Origin: Zymomonas sp.
GTDB lineage: Bacteria > Pseudomonadota > Alphaproteobacteria > Sphingomonadales > Sphingomonadaceae
Length of the DNA stretch: 20,697 bases
Reading direction: 5' to 3'
Assembly: GCA_027489105.1 (NCBI GenBank)
Contig: JAIYAJ010000549.1
Location: 1-20,697 of the forward strand
Below, piece after piece: positions 13,494 through 20,697 of the stretch. Under the pieces are notes generated by a model. That model saw nothing but the letters and a program-made list of their open reading frames with translations, was not told the DNA's origin and made no database searches. Position 1 is the first letter of the stretch. Each line of letters opens with the position of its first letter. The translations under genes were made by a program, and so were the position numbers.

Positions 13494-15248
13494 ATGGCGG
13501 ACAAGGATGGCGGACCGGGCGAAGGGCAGGGCATGATGCCGACGCTGGGCGAACTCCAGCACTGGACCGGGGTGATCGGGCAGGCCCAGCAGATGATGAT
13601 GGAGCAGATGGCCGAGACGATGGCCGCCCTGCCCGAAGAGATGCGCCTGCCGCAGCCGCCCTCGCCGCTTTTCGCCGATCCCGCCAAGCTCGCCGACCAG
13701 CAGAGCGAGTTGATCAAGGCCGGGCTCGGGCTGTTCGGCCAGATGCTCGAGGGCAATCCGGGCGCCCAGGCCGCGCGCGACCGCCGGTTCAAGGCCGACC
13801 AATGGCGATCCTCGCCGATCTTCGCGGTGATCGCCGATGCCTATGTGATGCTCTGCGATGCCTGGCTGAAGGGCGTCGACGCGATCGAGGGGCTCGAGCC
13901 GCGGCAGCGCGAGCAACTGCGCTTCGCGGTCAAGTCCGCGGCGGATGCGCTTTCGCCTTCCAATTTCCCGCTGACCAATCCGCTCGTCCTCGAACGGATC
14001 ATCGAGACGCGGGGCGAGAATCTGCTGCGCGGGATCGAACATATGATGGCCGACATGGGGCGCGGCCAGCTGACCCACAGCAACCCCGAAGCCTTCGAGG
14101 TCGGGCGCAACATCGCCGCCACGCCGGGCAAGGTGGTGCATGAGACGCCGCTCTATCAGCTGATCCAATATGATCCGGTGGGTGAGACCGTGCTGGGGGT
14201 TCCGCTGCTGATCTTCCCGCCCTGGATCAACCGCTTCTACATTCTCGACCTGAACCCGAAAAACAGCTTCATCCGCTGGGCAGTGGAGCAGGGGCTGACC
14301 GTCTTCGTCGTTTCGTGGAAGTCGGCCGACGAGACGATGGTCGACGTGACGATGGACGATTATGTCGTGCGCGGTCAGGTCGACGCGATCGACGTCGTCC
14401 GCGACCTGCTCGGGGTCGAGAAGGTCCATACGATCGGCTATTGCGTCGCGGGGACCGCACTGGCCATGACGCTCGCCTATCTCGCCGCGACCGGCAAGGC
14501 CGATGCCGTCGCCAGCGCGACCTTCTTCACCGCCCAGGTCGATTTCAGCGAAGCGGGCGACCTGAAGCTGTTCGTCGACGATGAGCAACTGGCCTTGATC
14601 GACAGCCTGACCCAAGGGTCGGGCGTGCTCGACGGTCGCTATATGGCTGCGACCTTCAACCTTCTGCGGGGCCGCGACCTGATCTGGCACTATGTCGTCC
14701 AGAACTATCTGCTGGGTGAGGATTATCCGGCGTTCGACCTGCTCCACTGGAACGGCGACACCACCAACCTGCCGGCCAAATGGCACCGGGCCTATCTGCA
14801 GGATCTCTACCGTGACAACCGGCTGGTTGAGCCAGGCAGCATCTCGGTCGACGGGGTCCCGATCGACCTGCGCCGGATCGCGACTCCGGCCTATATCCAG
14901 GCCGGCCGCGAAGATCATATCGCCCCCATGCACAGCGTCTGGAAACTGATGGACCATCTTGCGGGGCCGAAGCGCTTCGTGCTGGCGGGATCGGGCCATA
15001 TCGCGGGGGTCGTCAACCCGCCTGCGGCGCGCAAATATCAATATTGGACCTGCGACCAGGCAACCGACTCGCTCGATGCGTTCGAGCAGGCGGCCAAGGA
15101 GACGCCGGGCAGCTGGTGGCCGGACTGGCAGGACTGGATTCGTGCGCTCGATCCGACCGAAGTGTCGGTGGAAGGCGCTCGCATTCCGGGGAAAGGGCCC
15201 CGCCCGGCGATTGAGGACGCGCCCGGTCGCTATGTGCGCACGCGTTAG
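13494..15248 (+). CDS. phaC: Class I poly(3-hydroxyalkanoate) synthase
   Basis: A 584-residue enzyme that polymerises 3-hydroxyacyl-CoA into PHA at the granule surface. The alpha/beta-hydrolase catalytic triad is visible: nucleophile Cys317 in the lipase-like box GYCVAG, Asp474 in AGREDHIAP and His502 in GSGHIAGVVNPP. The spacing matches the C. necator class I enzyme. The N-terminal domain includes LTNPLVLERIIETRGENLLRGIEHM, and LLIFPPWINRFYILDLNPKNSFIRW begins the catalytic half. Full length, without a PhaE partner gene nearby, indicates class I. The ATG at 13494 (MADKDGGPGEG) follows a G-rich stretch; an upstream ATG at 13413 would add an uncharacteristic tail. The phasin gene follows 168 nt downstream. 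No phaA, phaB or phaR is in the window, so they must be elsewhere. Confidence 0.95.
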   Translation: MADKDGGPGEGQGMMPTLGELQHWTGVIGQAQQMMMEQMAETMAALPEEMRLPQPPSPLFADPAKLADQQSELIKAGLGLFGQMLEGNPGAQAARDRRFKADQWRSSPIFAVIADAYVMLCDAWLKGVDAIEGLEPRQREQLRFAVKSAADALSPSNFPLTNPLVLERIIETRGENLLRGIEHMMADMGRGQLTHSNPEAFEVGRNIAATPGKVVHETPLYQLIQYDPVGETVLGVPLLIFPPWINRFYILDLNPKNSFIRWAVEQGLTVFVVSWKSADETMVDVTMDDYVVRGQVDAIDVVRDLLGVEKVHTIGYCVAGTALAMTLAYLAATGKADAVASATFFTAQVDFSEAGDLKLFVDDEQLALIDSLTQGSGVLDGRYMAATFNLLRGRDLIWHYVVQNYLLGEDYPAFDLLHWNGDTTNLPAKWHRAYLQDLYRDNRLVEPGSISVDGVPIDLRRIATPAYIQAGREDHIAPMHSVWKLMDHLAGPKRFVLAGSGHIAGVVNPPAARKYQYWTCDQATDSLDAFEQAAKETPGSWWPDWQDWIRALDPTEVSVEGARIPGKGPRPAIEDAPGRYVRTR

Positions 15249-15333
15249 CGCAACTGCAAGAAAAGCTTCAACGAACCACGATATAGCCACCACTAAGATG
15301 GTGAAGCGGGGCTTGTTCGCGCCGATTTCCGGT

Positions 15334-15351
15334 CTTGCTGCACTGCACAAG
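15334..15351. promoter_or_regulatory. TGC-rich dyad upstream of the phasin gene, possible PhaR site
   Basis: CTTGCTGCACTGCACAAG contains the symmetric core TGCACTGCA (15339-15347) bounded by CTTG and CAAG. PhaR repressors of alphaproteobacteria such as Paracoccus are known to bind TGC-rich sequences near phaP. This lies immediately upstream of the candidate -35 box. The link to PhaR is inferred. Confidence 0.4.
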
Positions 15352-15356
15352 ATGTC

Positions 15357-15384
15357 TTGCGCTTCGCGGAAAAAAGTATATTGT
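15357..15384 (+). promoter_or_regulatory. Candidate phasin promoter
   Basis: TTGCGC (15357-15362) and TATTGT (15379-15384) are spaced by 16 nt, with an A-run in the spacer. The predicted start near 15391 gives a short leader before the ATG at 15417. An independent promoter fits the need for far more phasin than synthase. Confidence 0.35.
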
Positions 15385-15416
15385 GCGACGCAACATTGAA
15401 AGTGGATCGCGATTCG

Positions 15417-16205
15417 ATGGCGAACAAGATCACTCGGAAGGCCGTTGCCGGTCGCCCTGCCAAGCCTGTGACGGCTTCTGCGCCTGCTGCCGAACGGCGC
15501 ACGGTCGAAAGCGCACCGGCGAAGGCGCCCGAGCCTGCCATCGTGGCTAATTCTGGCCCTGTGGCAAAGGGAAAGTCTGCAGCAGCGGCGACCGTGGCAA
15601 GCAAGCAGGTGGCCGCTCCGGCACCTGTCGCGAAGCCGGCGGCCACCGTGTCCGTCAAATCCGCCCCAATTCCGACGCCTGCAGCTTCTTCGGAAGGTGC
15701 GGCGGAGCCCGCCCCGGCAGCGTCAACGCCGGAAAAGAAGGGAGTGAGCGTCATGGCCACCACCGTCCAACCCAAGCCTAAGGCTGCTGCTGAAAAGGTT
15801 AATCTGATGATGTCCGACTTCAACGATCGCGCTAAGACCGCTTTTGCCAAGACCACCAAGGCCGGCGAGGAAATCGCCGAGTTCACCAAGGGCAACATGG
15901 AAGCCCTCGCCACGTCGGCGAAGACGGCTGCCAAGGGCGCCGAGGTTCTCGGTCAGGACATGGCCGAATATGGCAAGAAGAGCTTCGAAGCGGCGACCGC
16001 CACGATGAAGAGCATGGCGACCGTCAAGACCCCGACCGAGCTGTTCCAGCTGCAGAGCGACTATGCCAAGTCGGCGTTCGATGGCGCCGTCGCCCAGGCG
16101 TCGAAGCTCACCGAGTCTTGGCTGAAGCTGGCTGGCGACGTCATGCAGCCGCTGTCGAGCCGCGCTGCTCTGGCGGCCGAGAAGATCAAGTCGGCTTCGC
16201 TCTGA
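15417..16205 (+). CDS. phaP: Phasin-family PHA granule protein with Ala/Pro/Lys-rich N-terminal extension
   Basis: The full frame gives 262 residues. The last ~150 form a classic phasin helix bundle: NLMMSDFNDRAKTAFAKT, FTKGNMEALATSAKTAAKGAE, TELFQLQSDYAKSAFDG and a C-terminal LAAEKIKSASL. Phasins coat PHA granules and limit their coalescence. The first ~112 residues are a low-complexity, basic Ala/Pro/Lys/Val-rich segment starting MANKITRKAVAGRPAKP, reminiscent of the nucleoid-binding tails of PhaF-like phasins and histone-H1-like proteins. The ATG at 15417 has only a weak purine stretch upstream. An in-frame ATG at 15753 has a much better Shine-Dalgarno and would give a 150-residue canonical phasin. 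Two products are plausible. It lies just downstream of phaC and ends in a strong terminator. Confidence 0.9.
   Translation: MANKITRKAVAGRPAKPVTASAPAAERRTVESAPAKAPEPAIVANSGPVAKGKSAAAATVASKQVAAPAPVAKPAATVSVKSAPIPTPAASSEGAAEPAPAASTPEKKGVSVMATTVQPKPKAAAEKVNLMMSDFNDRAKTAFAKTTKAGEEIAEFTKGNMEALATSAKTAAKGAEVLGQDMAEYGKKSFEAATATMKSMATVKTPTELFQLQSDYAKSAFDGAVAQASKLTESWLKLAGDVMQPLSSRAALAAEKIKSASL
15740..15755 (+). promoter_or_regulatory. Internal ribosome binding site and start for a short phasin form
   Basis: GGGAG (15740-15744) sits 8 nt before an in-frame ATG (15753-15755) at the exact boundary between the low-complexity extension and the phasin domain. Translation here gives MATTVQPKPKAAAEKVN... of 150 residues, the usual phasin length. 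Spacing and strength exceed those of the long-form start. Confidence 0.55.
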
Positions 16206-16231
16206 TCTGATCCTTTCGTACGAATTACGGG

Positions 16232-16270
16232 CCGGTCATTCCCCAAAGGGAATGGCCGGTTCGTCGTTTT
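16232..16270 (+). terminator. Rho-independent terminator after the phasin gene
   Basis: CCGGTCATTCCC (16232-16243), a 4-nt loop and GGGAATGGCCGG (16248-16259) give a 12-bp stem with one G-T pair, followed by TTCGTCGTTTT. It separates the phasin gene from clpS. Confidence 0.8.
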
Positions 16271-16306
16271 AGGGGCTTCGGAAAGCCGCAAGAGATCGTC
16301 GCCCCC

Positions 16307-16336
16307 TTGCCGAAGGGGTAGGCAGTGCCATATTCT
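16307..16336 (+). promoter_or_regulatory. Candidate clpS promoter
   Basis: TTGCCG (16307-16312) and TATTCT (16331-16336), 18 nt apart, fit a sigma70-type promoter. The predicted start near 16343 would leave only about 10 nt before the first ATG (16354), which favours one of the later ATGs as the real start. Confidence 0.4.
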
Positions 16337-16353
16337 GGCGATCCCGCTCCTGT

Positions 16354-16734
16354 ATGAGTCCTTCGCCGAAGATGAGCCACCTGAACGATATCGACGCCGC
16401 TGTCCGCATGACGACGCGCAAGGATGGCGAGGATCAAGGCACCGGCCTGGGCCTCGCCACGCGCACGCGCACGCGCACCAAGAAGCCGTCGCCTTACAAG
16501 GTGCTCATGCTCAACGACGACTATACCCCGATGGAGTTCGTCGTCCTTTGCCTGCAGCGCTTCTTTCGCATGAACATCGAGGATGCGACGCGGGTGATGC
16601 TCCACGTTCACCAGAAGGGCGTGGGCGTCTGCGGCGTGTTCAGCTATGAGGTCGCCGAGACCAAGGTGAGCCAGGTCGTCGACTTCGCGCGGCAGAACCA
16701 GCACCCCTTGCAGTGCACGCTCGAAAAGGCCTGA
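16354..16734 (+). CDS. clpS: ATP-dependent Clp protease adaptor ClpS
   Basis: The adaptor binds N-degron substrates and delivers them to ClpA-ClpP. Up to 126 residues. A flexible N-terminal tail (including the Arg-Thr repeat [10 protein letters not shown]) is followed by the core domain: [24 protein letters not shown] (residues about 48-71), with the conserved [10 protein letters not shown] substrate-pocket strand, then [23 protein letters not shown] and a C-terminal HPLQCTLEK. Alternative in-frame starts are ATG 16372 (MSHLNDID, 120 residues) and ATG 16408 (MTTRKDGED, 108 residues); none has a good Shine-Dalgarno. The proposed promoter makes 16354 the least likely of the three. No clpA gene is visible nearby. 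Confidence 0.93.
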   Translation: MSPSPKMSHLNDIDAAVRMTTRKDGEDQGTGLGLATRTRTRTKKPSPYKVLMLNDDYTPMEFVVLCLQRFFRMNIEDATRVMLHVHQKGVGVCGVFSYEVAETKVSQVVDFARQNQHPLQCTLEKA

Positions 16735-16751
16735 TCGCGGCTCTTGTCGTA

Positions 16752-16770
16752 GGGAGAGCCTCGCTCTCCC
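16752..16770. terminator. Hairpin between convergent clpS and propeller-protein genes
   Basis: GGGAGAGC (16752-16759) and GCTCTCCC (16763-16770) form a perfect 8-bp stem with a 3-nt loop in the 41-nt gap between two convergent stops. The downstream sequence GTTGATCATTT is only weakly T-rich, so it is a plausible but imperfect bidirectional terminator. Confidence 0.5.
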
Positions 16771-16775
16771 GTTGA

Positions 16776-17567
16776 TCATTTCCCGGCCGCAGCCTGCCCA
16801 TCGACCGGGGGAATGCGGCTCGCCACGATCGATCGCGTCGACCGCTCGATCGACCACAGCACACGATCTTCCTTCGGGTCCCAGGCGATCGCCTGGCCAT
16901 TGGTCGGGATCGCCGTCGTGCCCACATGCTGCAGTTCGGATCCTGCCTCGGGCAGCTTGAGCACATAAAGCTCGGGCCGGTCATGCCCGGTCATGTAGAG
17001 ATAGCCGTCGCGTCCCCATACCCCGCCGGACGAGCTGTAGGGCGCCATGCGTTCGAGCACGCTGTCCGGCAGCAGCCAGGCACCCTGTTCGCTGAAGTCG
17101 GCGCCATAACGAACGATGGTGGTCGAACGATGGTCGCGGCCCGCATCGCCGCCCTTGCCGTCATAATTGGCGAAGCAGGCCCACCAGCTGCCATCATGCC
17201 AGTCGAGCCAGGTCAACGACCCCCGGCCGGGGCCGAGGCTGCGCGAGGCGACATGGGTCATGGTCCGCGTATCGAACCATTCGACCGAACTCGCCATCGG
17301 CGTCCTGGGATAGTTGGACGCGGCGCAGACCAACTTTTCCTTCAGGGCTATGCACGAATTCATATGGCGGAACAGCGCGGGGTCGCCGGTCCAGCGTGCC
17401 ACCACCGCACCCGTATGGCGATCGAGCTTCGCGATCGTCGCATTGTCGATCGCGAACAGGTGGCGGCCGTCGGAGACGACGCCCTGCCGGGCGTCCTCCG
17501 CCGCCATCCGTTTCTGCTCGACGGCGGGCGAGAGGGCCAGGGCGAGGGCGAGGAGCGTCGCTACCAT
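16776..17567 (-). CDS. Exported beta-propeller-like protein coupled to the TonB-dependent receptor
   Basis: A 263-residue protein with a short hydrophobic N-terminus (MVATLLALALALSPA) that is probably a signal peptide. Repeating four-strand units of the type GRHLFAIDNATIAKLDRHTGAVVARW, RGSLTWLDWHDGSWWACFANY, GGVWGRDGYLYMTGHDRPELYVLKLPEAGS and AIAWDPKEDRVLWSIERS suggest a beta propeller. I recall homologues carrying the label 'cycloisomerase', but nothing in the sequence proves an enzyme. Cys72, Cys81 and Cys131 could form a disulfide. The ATG shares a base with the receptor's stop (TGATG at 17565-17569), so it is made from the same message. This suggests a periplasmic partner for the receptor's substrate. 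Confidence 0.72.
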   Translation of the reverse strand: MVATLLALALALSPAVEQKRMAAEDARQGVVSDGRHLFAIDNATIAKLDRHTGAVVARWTGDPALFRHMNSCIALKEKLVCAASNYPRTPMASSVEWFDTRTMTHVASRSLGPGRGSLTWLDWHDGSWWACFANYDGKGGDAGRDHRSTTIVRYGADFSEQGAWLLPDSVLERMAPYSSSGGVWGRDGYLYMTGHDRPELYVLKLPEAGSELQHVGTTAIPTNGQAIAWDPKEDRVLWSIERSTRSIVASRIPPVDGQAAAGK

Positions 17568-20179
17568 CAGAGCTTCACCGAAATGCCGCCATAATAGGTC
17601 CGTCCGTAGCGTTCGTTCTGGATCACCCAATCCTGGCGTCCGCCCTGATATTGGCGGGTGGGCTCGTCGGTCAGGTTCTGCGCCTCGGCAAAGATACGGA
17701 TATTGTCGCTCAGCGCCAAACTGATCTTGGCGTCCAGCCGCCGCAGATCGTCATTATACTGGTCCTGATAGTCGATCGCCCCGGCGGCCAGCAGTGACCG
17801 GCCGGTGTTGTGATAGGCGATCGAGCCTTCCAGCGGCCCGCGCTGGTAGAAGAGTTCCGCCCCATACAGGTAGCGCGACTGGCTCGGAAAGGTCGACGTG
17901 CGCCCGTCGGCCAGACGCAGCGTGGAGTTGGTCAGCGTGCCGGTCAGGCTTACGCCGAAGCCCGACAGCAGGCCCGGCAGGAAGCTGAACTGCTGCTGAT
18001 ATTGCGCTTCGATGCCGACGATGTCGCCCCGGTTCGCATTGAGCGGCTGGGTCGTCCGCAGGATGTCGTAGGTGCGCCCGTCCAGCGTGACGTTGTTCTG
18101 GGTGAAGCTCTGCGTGAAGATCGGGTTCTTGATGAACTTGGCGAACACGCCGACGCTCAACAGGCCGCCCTTGGCGAAATACCATTCGGCGGTCGCGTCG
18201 AAATTGTCCGACCGATAGGGCTTCAGATTGGGGTTGCCGAAGGAAATGCTCCCCTCGAACGTGCCCGCAGTGCTGCCATCCTCATAGCTCAGCGATCCGC
18301 TCGGCGACAGCTGCGCGTAATTGGGCCGACCGACACTGCGCGTATAGGCGAGCCGGAAAACGGTGTCGTCCGACGGCGTGATGCGGACGATCATGCTCGG
18401 CAGAAAGTCATCATAGCTGTTTTGCGCGCGGACCTGCACCACGGCGGCGGCCCCGCCATTGACGCTGGCAAGCTGGAAGCCCGTGACGTTCAGCTTGGTG
18501 CGCTCATAGCGCAGACCTGGCGTGATGGTGATCGCGCCCAGGTCGATATTGGCCATCGCATAGGCGGCCCAGACATCCTCGCCGACGACGAAGTCGTTGA
18601 GCGTGGCGTTCGCCAGCGATGTCGCATTGTCCTTCACGAACAGATTGCCCGTCAGATTGGCGGCAGTGAAGGCGCGGATCGCGTCGAGATCGATGACGGG
18701 CGACACGGTATAGGGCTTGCCCGCCTTGGGGTAGGACTGCACGGGCTCACCGGCCAGCCCGAACTGGGCGAGGGTGAAGCGCGTCGCCGCGCTGCCGCCG
18801 CGCGTCCAGACGTCGTTGTTGGAGTCGAAATCCTTGTCGGTCGTGCGGTACTTGCCCCCGAATTTCAGGAAGCTGCCGTCACCCAGCGATGCGAGGTCAT
18901 AGGTCAGGTCGACCTTAGCCTGCCAGATATCCTCGTCGCCGCGTTCGTTCTGCTCGGTATATTGGCGGAAGTTCATCTGCGACGCGCTGCACTCGGTCCG
19001 AGGCGCTGCGCTGAAGATCTTGTCCGAGAAATCGAAGTCGACCGTGCCGGGGTTGCAGCGGAACTGCCACAGCTGGTTGGGCTCGCGCACCTCGTTGTGA
19101 ACGCGGGCCAGCACATAATCGAGCTTGAGCAGGTCGAACCGGCTCGATCCGCCGATCATGCCGGCGAGGACCGATTTCTGCTTATGCTCCTGGCGCAGAT
19201 CCTGCCGCCGCTCCGGGCCCGAACCGTTGCCGACGCCGACATTGGGCGTGCCCGTTACCGTCCCCGACAGGCCATTGCCATCCAGAGCGAAGGCGCGTGA
19301 GCCGACCAGCGCGTCGGTCGCGAAATCGAGACGGTAGCGCTGACGATACTCGTCCTCGGTAAACCGGCTATAGATGCCGCGGAGGTAGAATTGACGGTCC
19401 TCGTTCGGCCGCCAGTCGAGCGATCCGGTCGCGCCGATGCGCTCGCGCCTCAGGCTGTAGTCGGTATATTTGATGTTGATCGGCAACCCGCCGCGCGCGG
19501 CGCCGGCCACCGGGCGCCAGTCGTCGGGATACAGGCCATAGCTGGTGTAGGTCCGGTCCGAATAGCTGGCGCCGAGCGCAATGCCGAACTGCTCTTCGCT
19601 GCCGAAGCGCTTGGCGACGGCCAGATCGCCCCGGATCGGTCGCTTGTCGTTCAGTTCCTGATAGCCGAGCTGTGCATTGGCGACGAGCGCGAACGGGTCG
19701 CGAAAGTCATAGGCGGTCTGGGTGACGAGGTTGATCGTGCCGCCGATGCCCTGTCCGTCCATGTCCGGGGTCCGCGCCTTCGACACCTCGACCCGGTTGA
19801 GCAACTGGCCCGATATCACGTCGAGGGGCAGCGCGCGGGTCTGCCCGTCGGGATTGCCGATCTCGATCCCGTTGATCGTGTAGCCGTTGAGGTCGGAAGG
19901 GATACCGCGAACCGACACGAAGCGGCCTTCGCCCTGGTCATAGGTCACACCGACGCCGGGCAGGCGTTCGACGACTTCGGCGACGTTCCGGTCGGGCAGG
20001 CGGCCAATCTCGTCTGCGGCAGCGATGTCGGCGATGCCGATCGCATAGCGCTTCGCGGCGATGGCGCGTTCCTGCTGGGCGCGCTGCCCGGTCACGACGA
20101 TATCGTCGGCCTCCTGCGCCGCAGCGGCGGAGCCCAGACACAACAGCGCCACTCCGGCGAGCAGATGCGAACGGTTCAT
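17567..20179 (-). CDS. TonB-dependent outer-membrane receptor, TonB-Xanth-Caul (TIGR01782-like) type
   Basis: An 870-residue receptor for TonB-powered uptake across the outer membrane. The signal peptide is MNRSHLLAGVALLCLGSAAAAQ, followed by EADDIVVTGQR, typical of this family near the TonB box. The plug includes IGRLPDRNVAEVVERLPGVGV, SVRGIPSDLNGYTINGIEIG and SKARTPDMDGQGIGGTINLVT. A long 22-strand-type barrel follows (RPNYAQLSPSGSLSYEDG, NPNLKPYRSDNFDATAEWYF, QNLTDEPTRQYQGG). The chain ends GRTYYGGISVKL, lacking the usual terminal aromatic residue. The ATG at 20179 has AGGGGG 5-6 nt upstream; a longer open frame upstream runs into murA and is spurious. The ligand is not identifiable; relatives take up sugars and other nutrients. 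The propeller gene follows with a one-base overlap. Confidence 0.92.
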   Translation of the reverse strand: MNRSHLLAGVALLCLGSAAAAQEADDIVVTGQRAQQERAIAAKRYAIGIADIAAADEIGRLPDRNVAEVVERLPGVGVTYDQGEGRFVSVRGIPSDLNGYTINGIEIGNPDGQTRALPLDVISGQLLNRVEVSKARTPDMDGQGIGGTINLVTQTAYDFRDPFALVANAQLGYQELNDKRPIRGDLAVAKRFGSEEQFGIALGASYSDRTYTSYGLYPDDWRPVAGAARGGLPINIKYTDYSLRRERIGATGSLDWRPNEDRQFYLRGIYSRFTEDEYRQRYRLDFATDALVGSRAFALDGNGLSGTVTGTPNVGVGNGSGPERRQDLRQEHKQKSVLAGMIGGSSRFDLLKLDYVLARVHNEVREPNQLWQFRCNPGTVDFDFSDKIFSAAPRTECSASQMNFRQYTEQNERGDEDIWQAKVDLTYDLASLGDGSFLKFGGKYRTTDKDFDSNNDVWTRGGSAATRFTLAQFGLAGEPVQSYPKAGKPYTVSPVIDLDAIRAFTAANLTGNLFVKDNATSLANATLNDFVVGEDVWAAYAMANIDLGAITITPGLRYERTKLNVTGFQLASVNGGAAAVVQVRAQNSYDDFLPSMIVRITPSDDTVFRLAYTRSVGRPNYAQLSPSGSLSYEDGSTAGTFEGSISFGNPNLKPYRSDNFDATAEWYFAKGGLLSVGVFAKFIKNPIFTQSFTQNNVTLDGRTYDILRTTQPLNANRGDIVGIEAQYQQQFSFLPGLLSGFGVSLTGTLTNSTLRLADGRTSTFPSQSRYLYGAELFYQRGPLEGSIAYHNTGRSLLAAGAIDYQDQYNDDLRRLDAKISLALSDNIRIFAEAQNLTDEPTRQYQGGRQDWVIQNERYGRTYYGGISVKL

Positions 20180-20256
20180 CGGTAACCCCCTGAAAGATAA
20201 AGTCGGGGGTCGGGTATCGGAGGGGCGTGACAGCTGCGTTGAGGAGGCATGACGAA

Positions 20257-20280
20257 ATGAAGTCGCGAAGCCGCGCTTGA
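20257..20280 (+). CDS. Possible 7-residue leader ORF upstream of murA
   Basis: GAGGAGG (20241-20247) is a strong Shine-Dalgarno 9 nt before an ATG (20257) encoding MKSRSRA, stop at 20278-20280. The ORF lies within the murA leader and overlaps the 5' half of the hairpin at 20262-20292. No other gene uses this ribosome binding site. It is also consistent with chance in a purine-rich leader. Confidence 0.2.
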   Translation: MKSRSRA

Positions 20281-20292
20281 GGCGCGGGCGAC
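20262..20292 (+). promoter_or_regulatory. Hairpin in the murA leader
   Basis: GTCGC (20262-20266) pairs with GCGAC (20288-20292) and CCGCGC (20271-20276) with GCGCGG (20282-20287). The result is 11 GC-rich pairs with a 4-nt bulge and the loop TTGAG. It ends 19 nt before the murA ATG with no T-tract, so it is a leader structure rather than a terminator. Confidence 0.35.
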
Positions 20293-20311
20293 TCCCCGAT
20301 ACAGGCAGGGG

Positions 20312-20697
20312 ATGGATCGCATCACCATCAGGGGCGGAAACCGCCTGTCCGGCCGCCTGCAGATTTCCGGCGCCAAGAACGCCGCGCTCACGCTGCTTCC
20401 GTGCGCGCTTCTGACCGAAGAGAAGCTGACGCTGACCAACTTGCCACGGCTCGCCGACGTCGACGGTTTTGGCCATCTGCTCAACGAACGCGGCGTCTCG
20501 ACGACCGTGCGTCGCGGGCAGGGCGACCTGATCGGGCGTGAGATGACGATGTCGGCAAAGGCGATCGCTTCGACCGTCGCGCCCTATGACATCGTCCGCA
20601 AGATGAGGGCCTCGATTCTCGTGCTCGGCCCCCTTCTGGCCCGCTCGGGCGAGGCGACTGTGTCGCTGCCTGGCGGATGCGCGATCGGCAACCGTCC
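20312..20697 (+). CDS. murA: UDP-N-acetylglucosamine 1-carboxyvinyltransferase MurA, C-terminus cut by window edge
   Basis: First committed step of peptidoglycan synthesis: transfer of enolpyruvate from PEP to UDP-GlcNAc, in the cytosol. The 128 complete codons start [30 protein letters not shown], with the invariant Lys22-Asn23 of the active site. [20 protein letters not shown] lies in the substrate-binding region. The flexible loop [11 protein letters not shown] has Cys123, the residue attacked by fosfomycin in sensitive enzymes. Full length is normally about 420-430 residues, so less than a third is here. GGCAGGGG just before the ATG is the likely Shine-Dalgarno. It is divergent from the TonB-dependent receptor gene across 132 nt. 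Confidence 0.95.
   Translation, partial: MDRITIRGGNRLSGRLQISGAKNAALTLLPCALLTEEKLTLTNLPRLADVDGFGHLLNERGVSTTVRRGQGDLIGREMTMSAKAIASTVAPYDIVRKMRASILVLGPLLARSGEATVSLPGGCAIGNR

Noticed and set aside
13467..15350. 627-codon minus-strand open frame opposite phaC
   Set aside because: It lies fully antisense to phaC, whose triad and length are intact. The antisense product has no recognisable domain and reflects the GC-skewed third codon position.
16459..16485. CGCACG-type tandem repeat in clpS
   Set aside because: It encodes the Arg-Thr stretch of the flexible tail, which I recall as common in sphingomonad ClpS; only about three units and in frame, so not a meaningful repeat locus.
17810..19300. 496-codon plus-strand open frame inside the TonB-dependent receptor gene
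   Set aside because: Shadow of the receptor reading frame; no start signal and no motif.
20180..20476. N-terminal extension of the receptor frame to 20476
   Set aside because: It would overlap the murA start antiparallel and put about 99 unrelated residues before a perfect signal peptide with its own Shine-Dalgarno.

Overview
The window looks like ordinary chromosome from a high-GC alphaproteobacterium, most probably a member of the Sphingomonadales. The grounds are the GC-rich codon use, the TonB-Xanth-Caul type outer-membrane receptor, the class I PHA synthase with a long-form phasin, the YqjI-like PadR regulator with a DUF2218 partner, and several small exported proteins of sphingomonad character. 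I see no insertion sequence, integrase, phage gene, tRNA, rRNA or CRISPR array. Both ends cut genes: rarA at the left edge (minus strand, C-terminus missing) and murA at the right edge (plus strand, about the first 128 codons present).

Layout. 1-807 is rarA (AAA+ ATPase of replication-fork maintenance), divergent from a padR-DUF2218 pair (925-1853) preceded by a perfect palindrome over its likely -10 box. A minus-strand run follows (1875-6012): a small hypothetical gene, a YcaQ/AlkX-like winged-helix gene broken by a single-base frameshift, trmFO (tRNA m5U54 methylation) and a GT4 glycosyltransferase. 6087-8354 holds a PEBP/YbhB-family gene, a LOG-family nucleotide phosphoribohydrolase and an extensin-like lipoprotein.

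8687-10531 is a plus-strand cluster of three exported or membrane-anchored proteins of unknown role; the second and third look like diverged copies of one Cys-paired domain. It is followed by the most unusual part of the window, a compact structured stretch (10546-10754). This has a bipartite stem, a Shine-Dalgarno sequence that matches the expected complement of the 16S rRNA 3' tail over about 15 nt, an 18-codon ORF, a GC-rich hairpin and an intrinsic terminator. No plus-strand gene lies downstream for it to regulate in cis.

10769-12093 holds a DUF2721/DUF4345 membrane-protein pair and a small secreted protein, divergently transcribed around a dyad. 12157-16205 holds an AlaC-type aminotransferase, then phaC and phaP, which make and coat polyhydroxyalkanoate granules. 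The phasin seems to have two in-frame starts giving 262- and 150-residue forms. clpS, a secreted propeller-like protein translationally coupled to a TonB-dependent receptor, and murA close the window.

Functional reading: mostly housekeeping (fork repair, tRNA modification, N-degron delivery, peptidoglycan precursor synthesis), carbon storage, envelope proteins and probable metal-responsive regulation. Functions rest on motif reading and family recall; no database search was possible.
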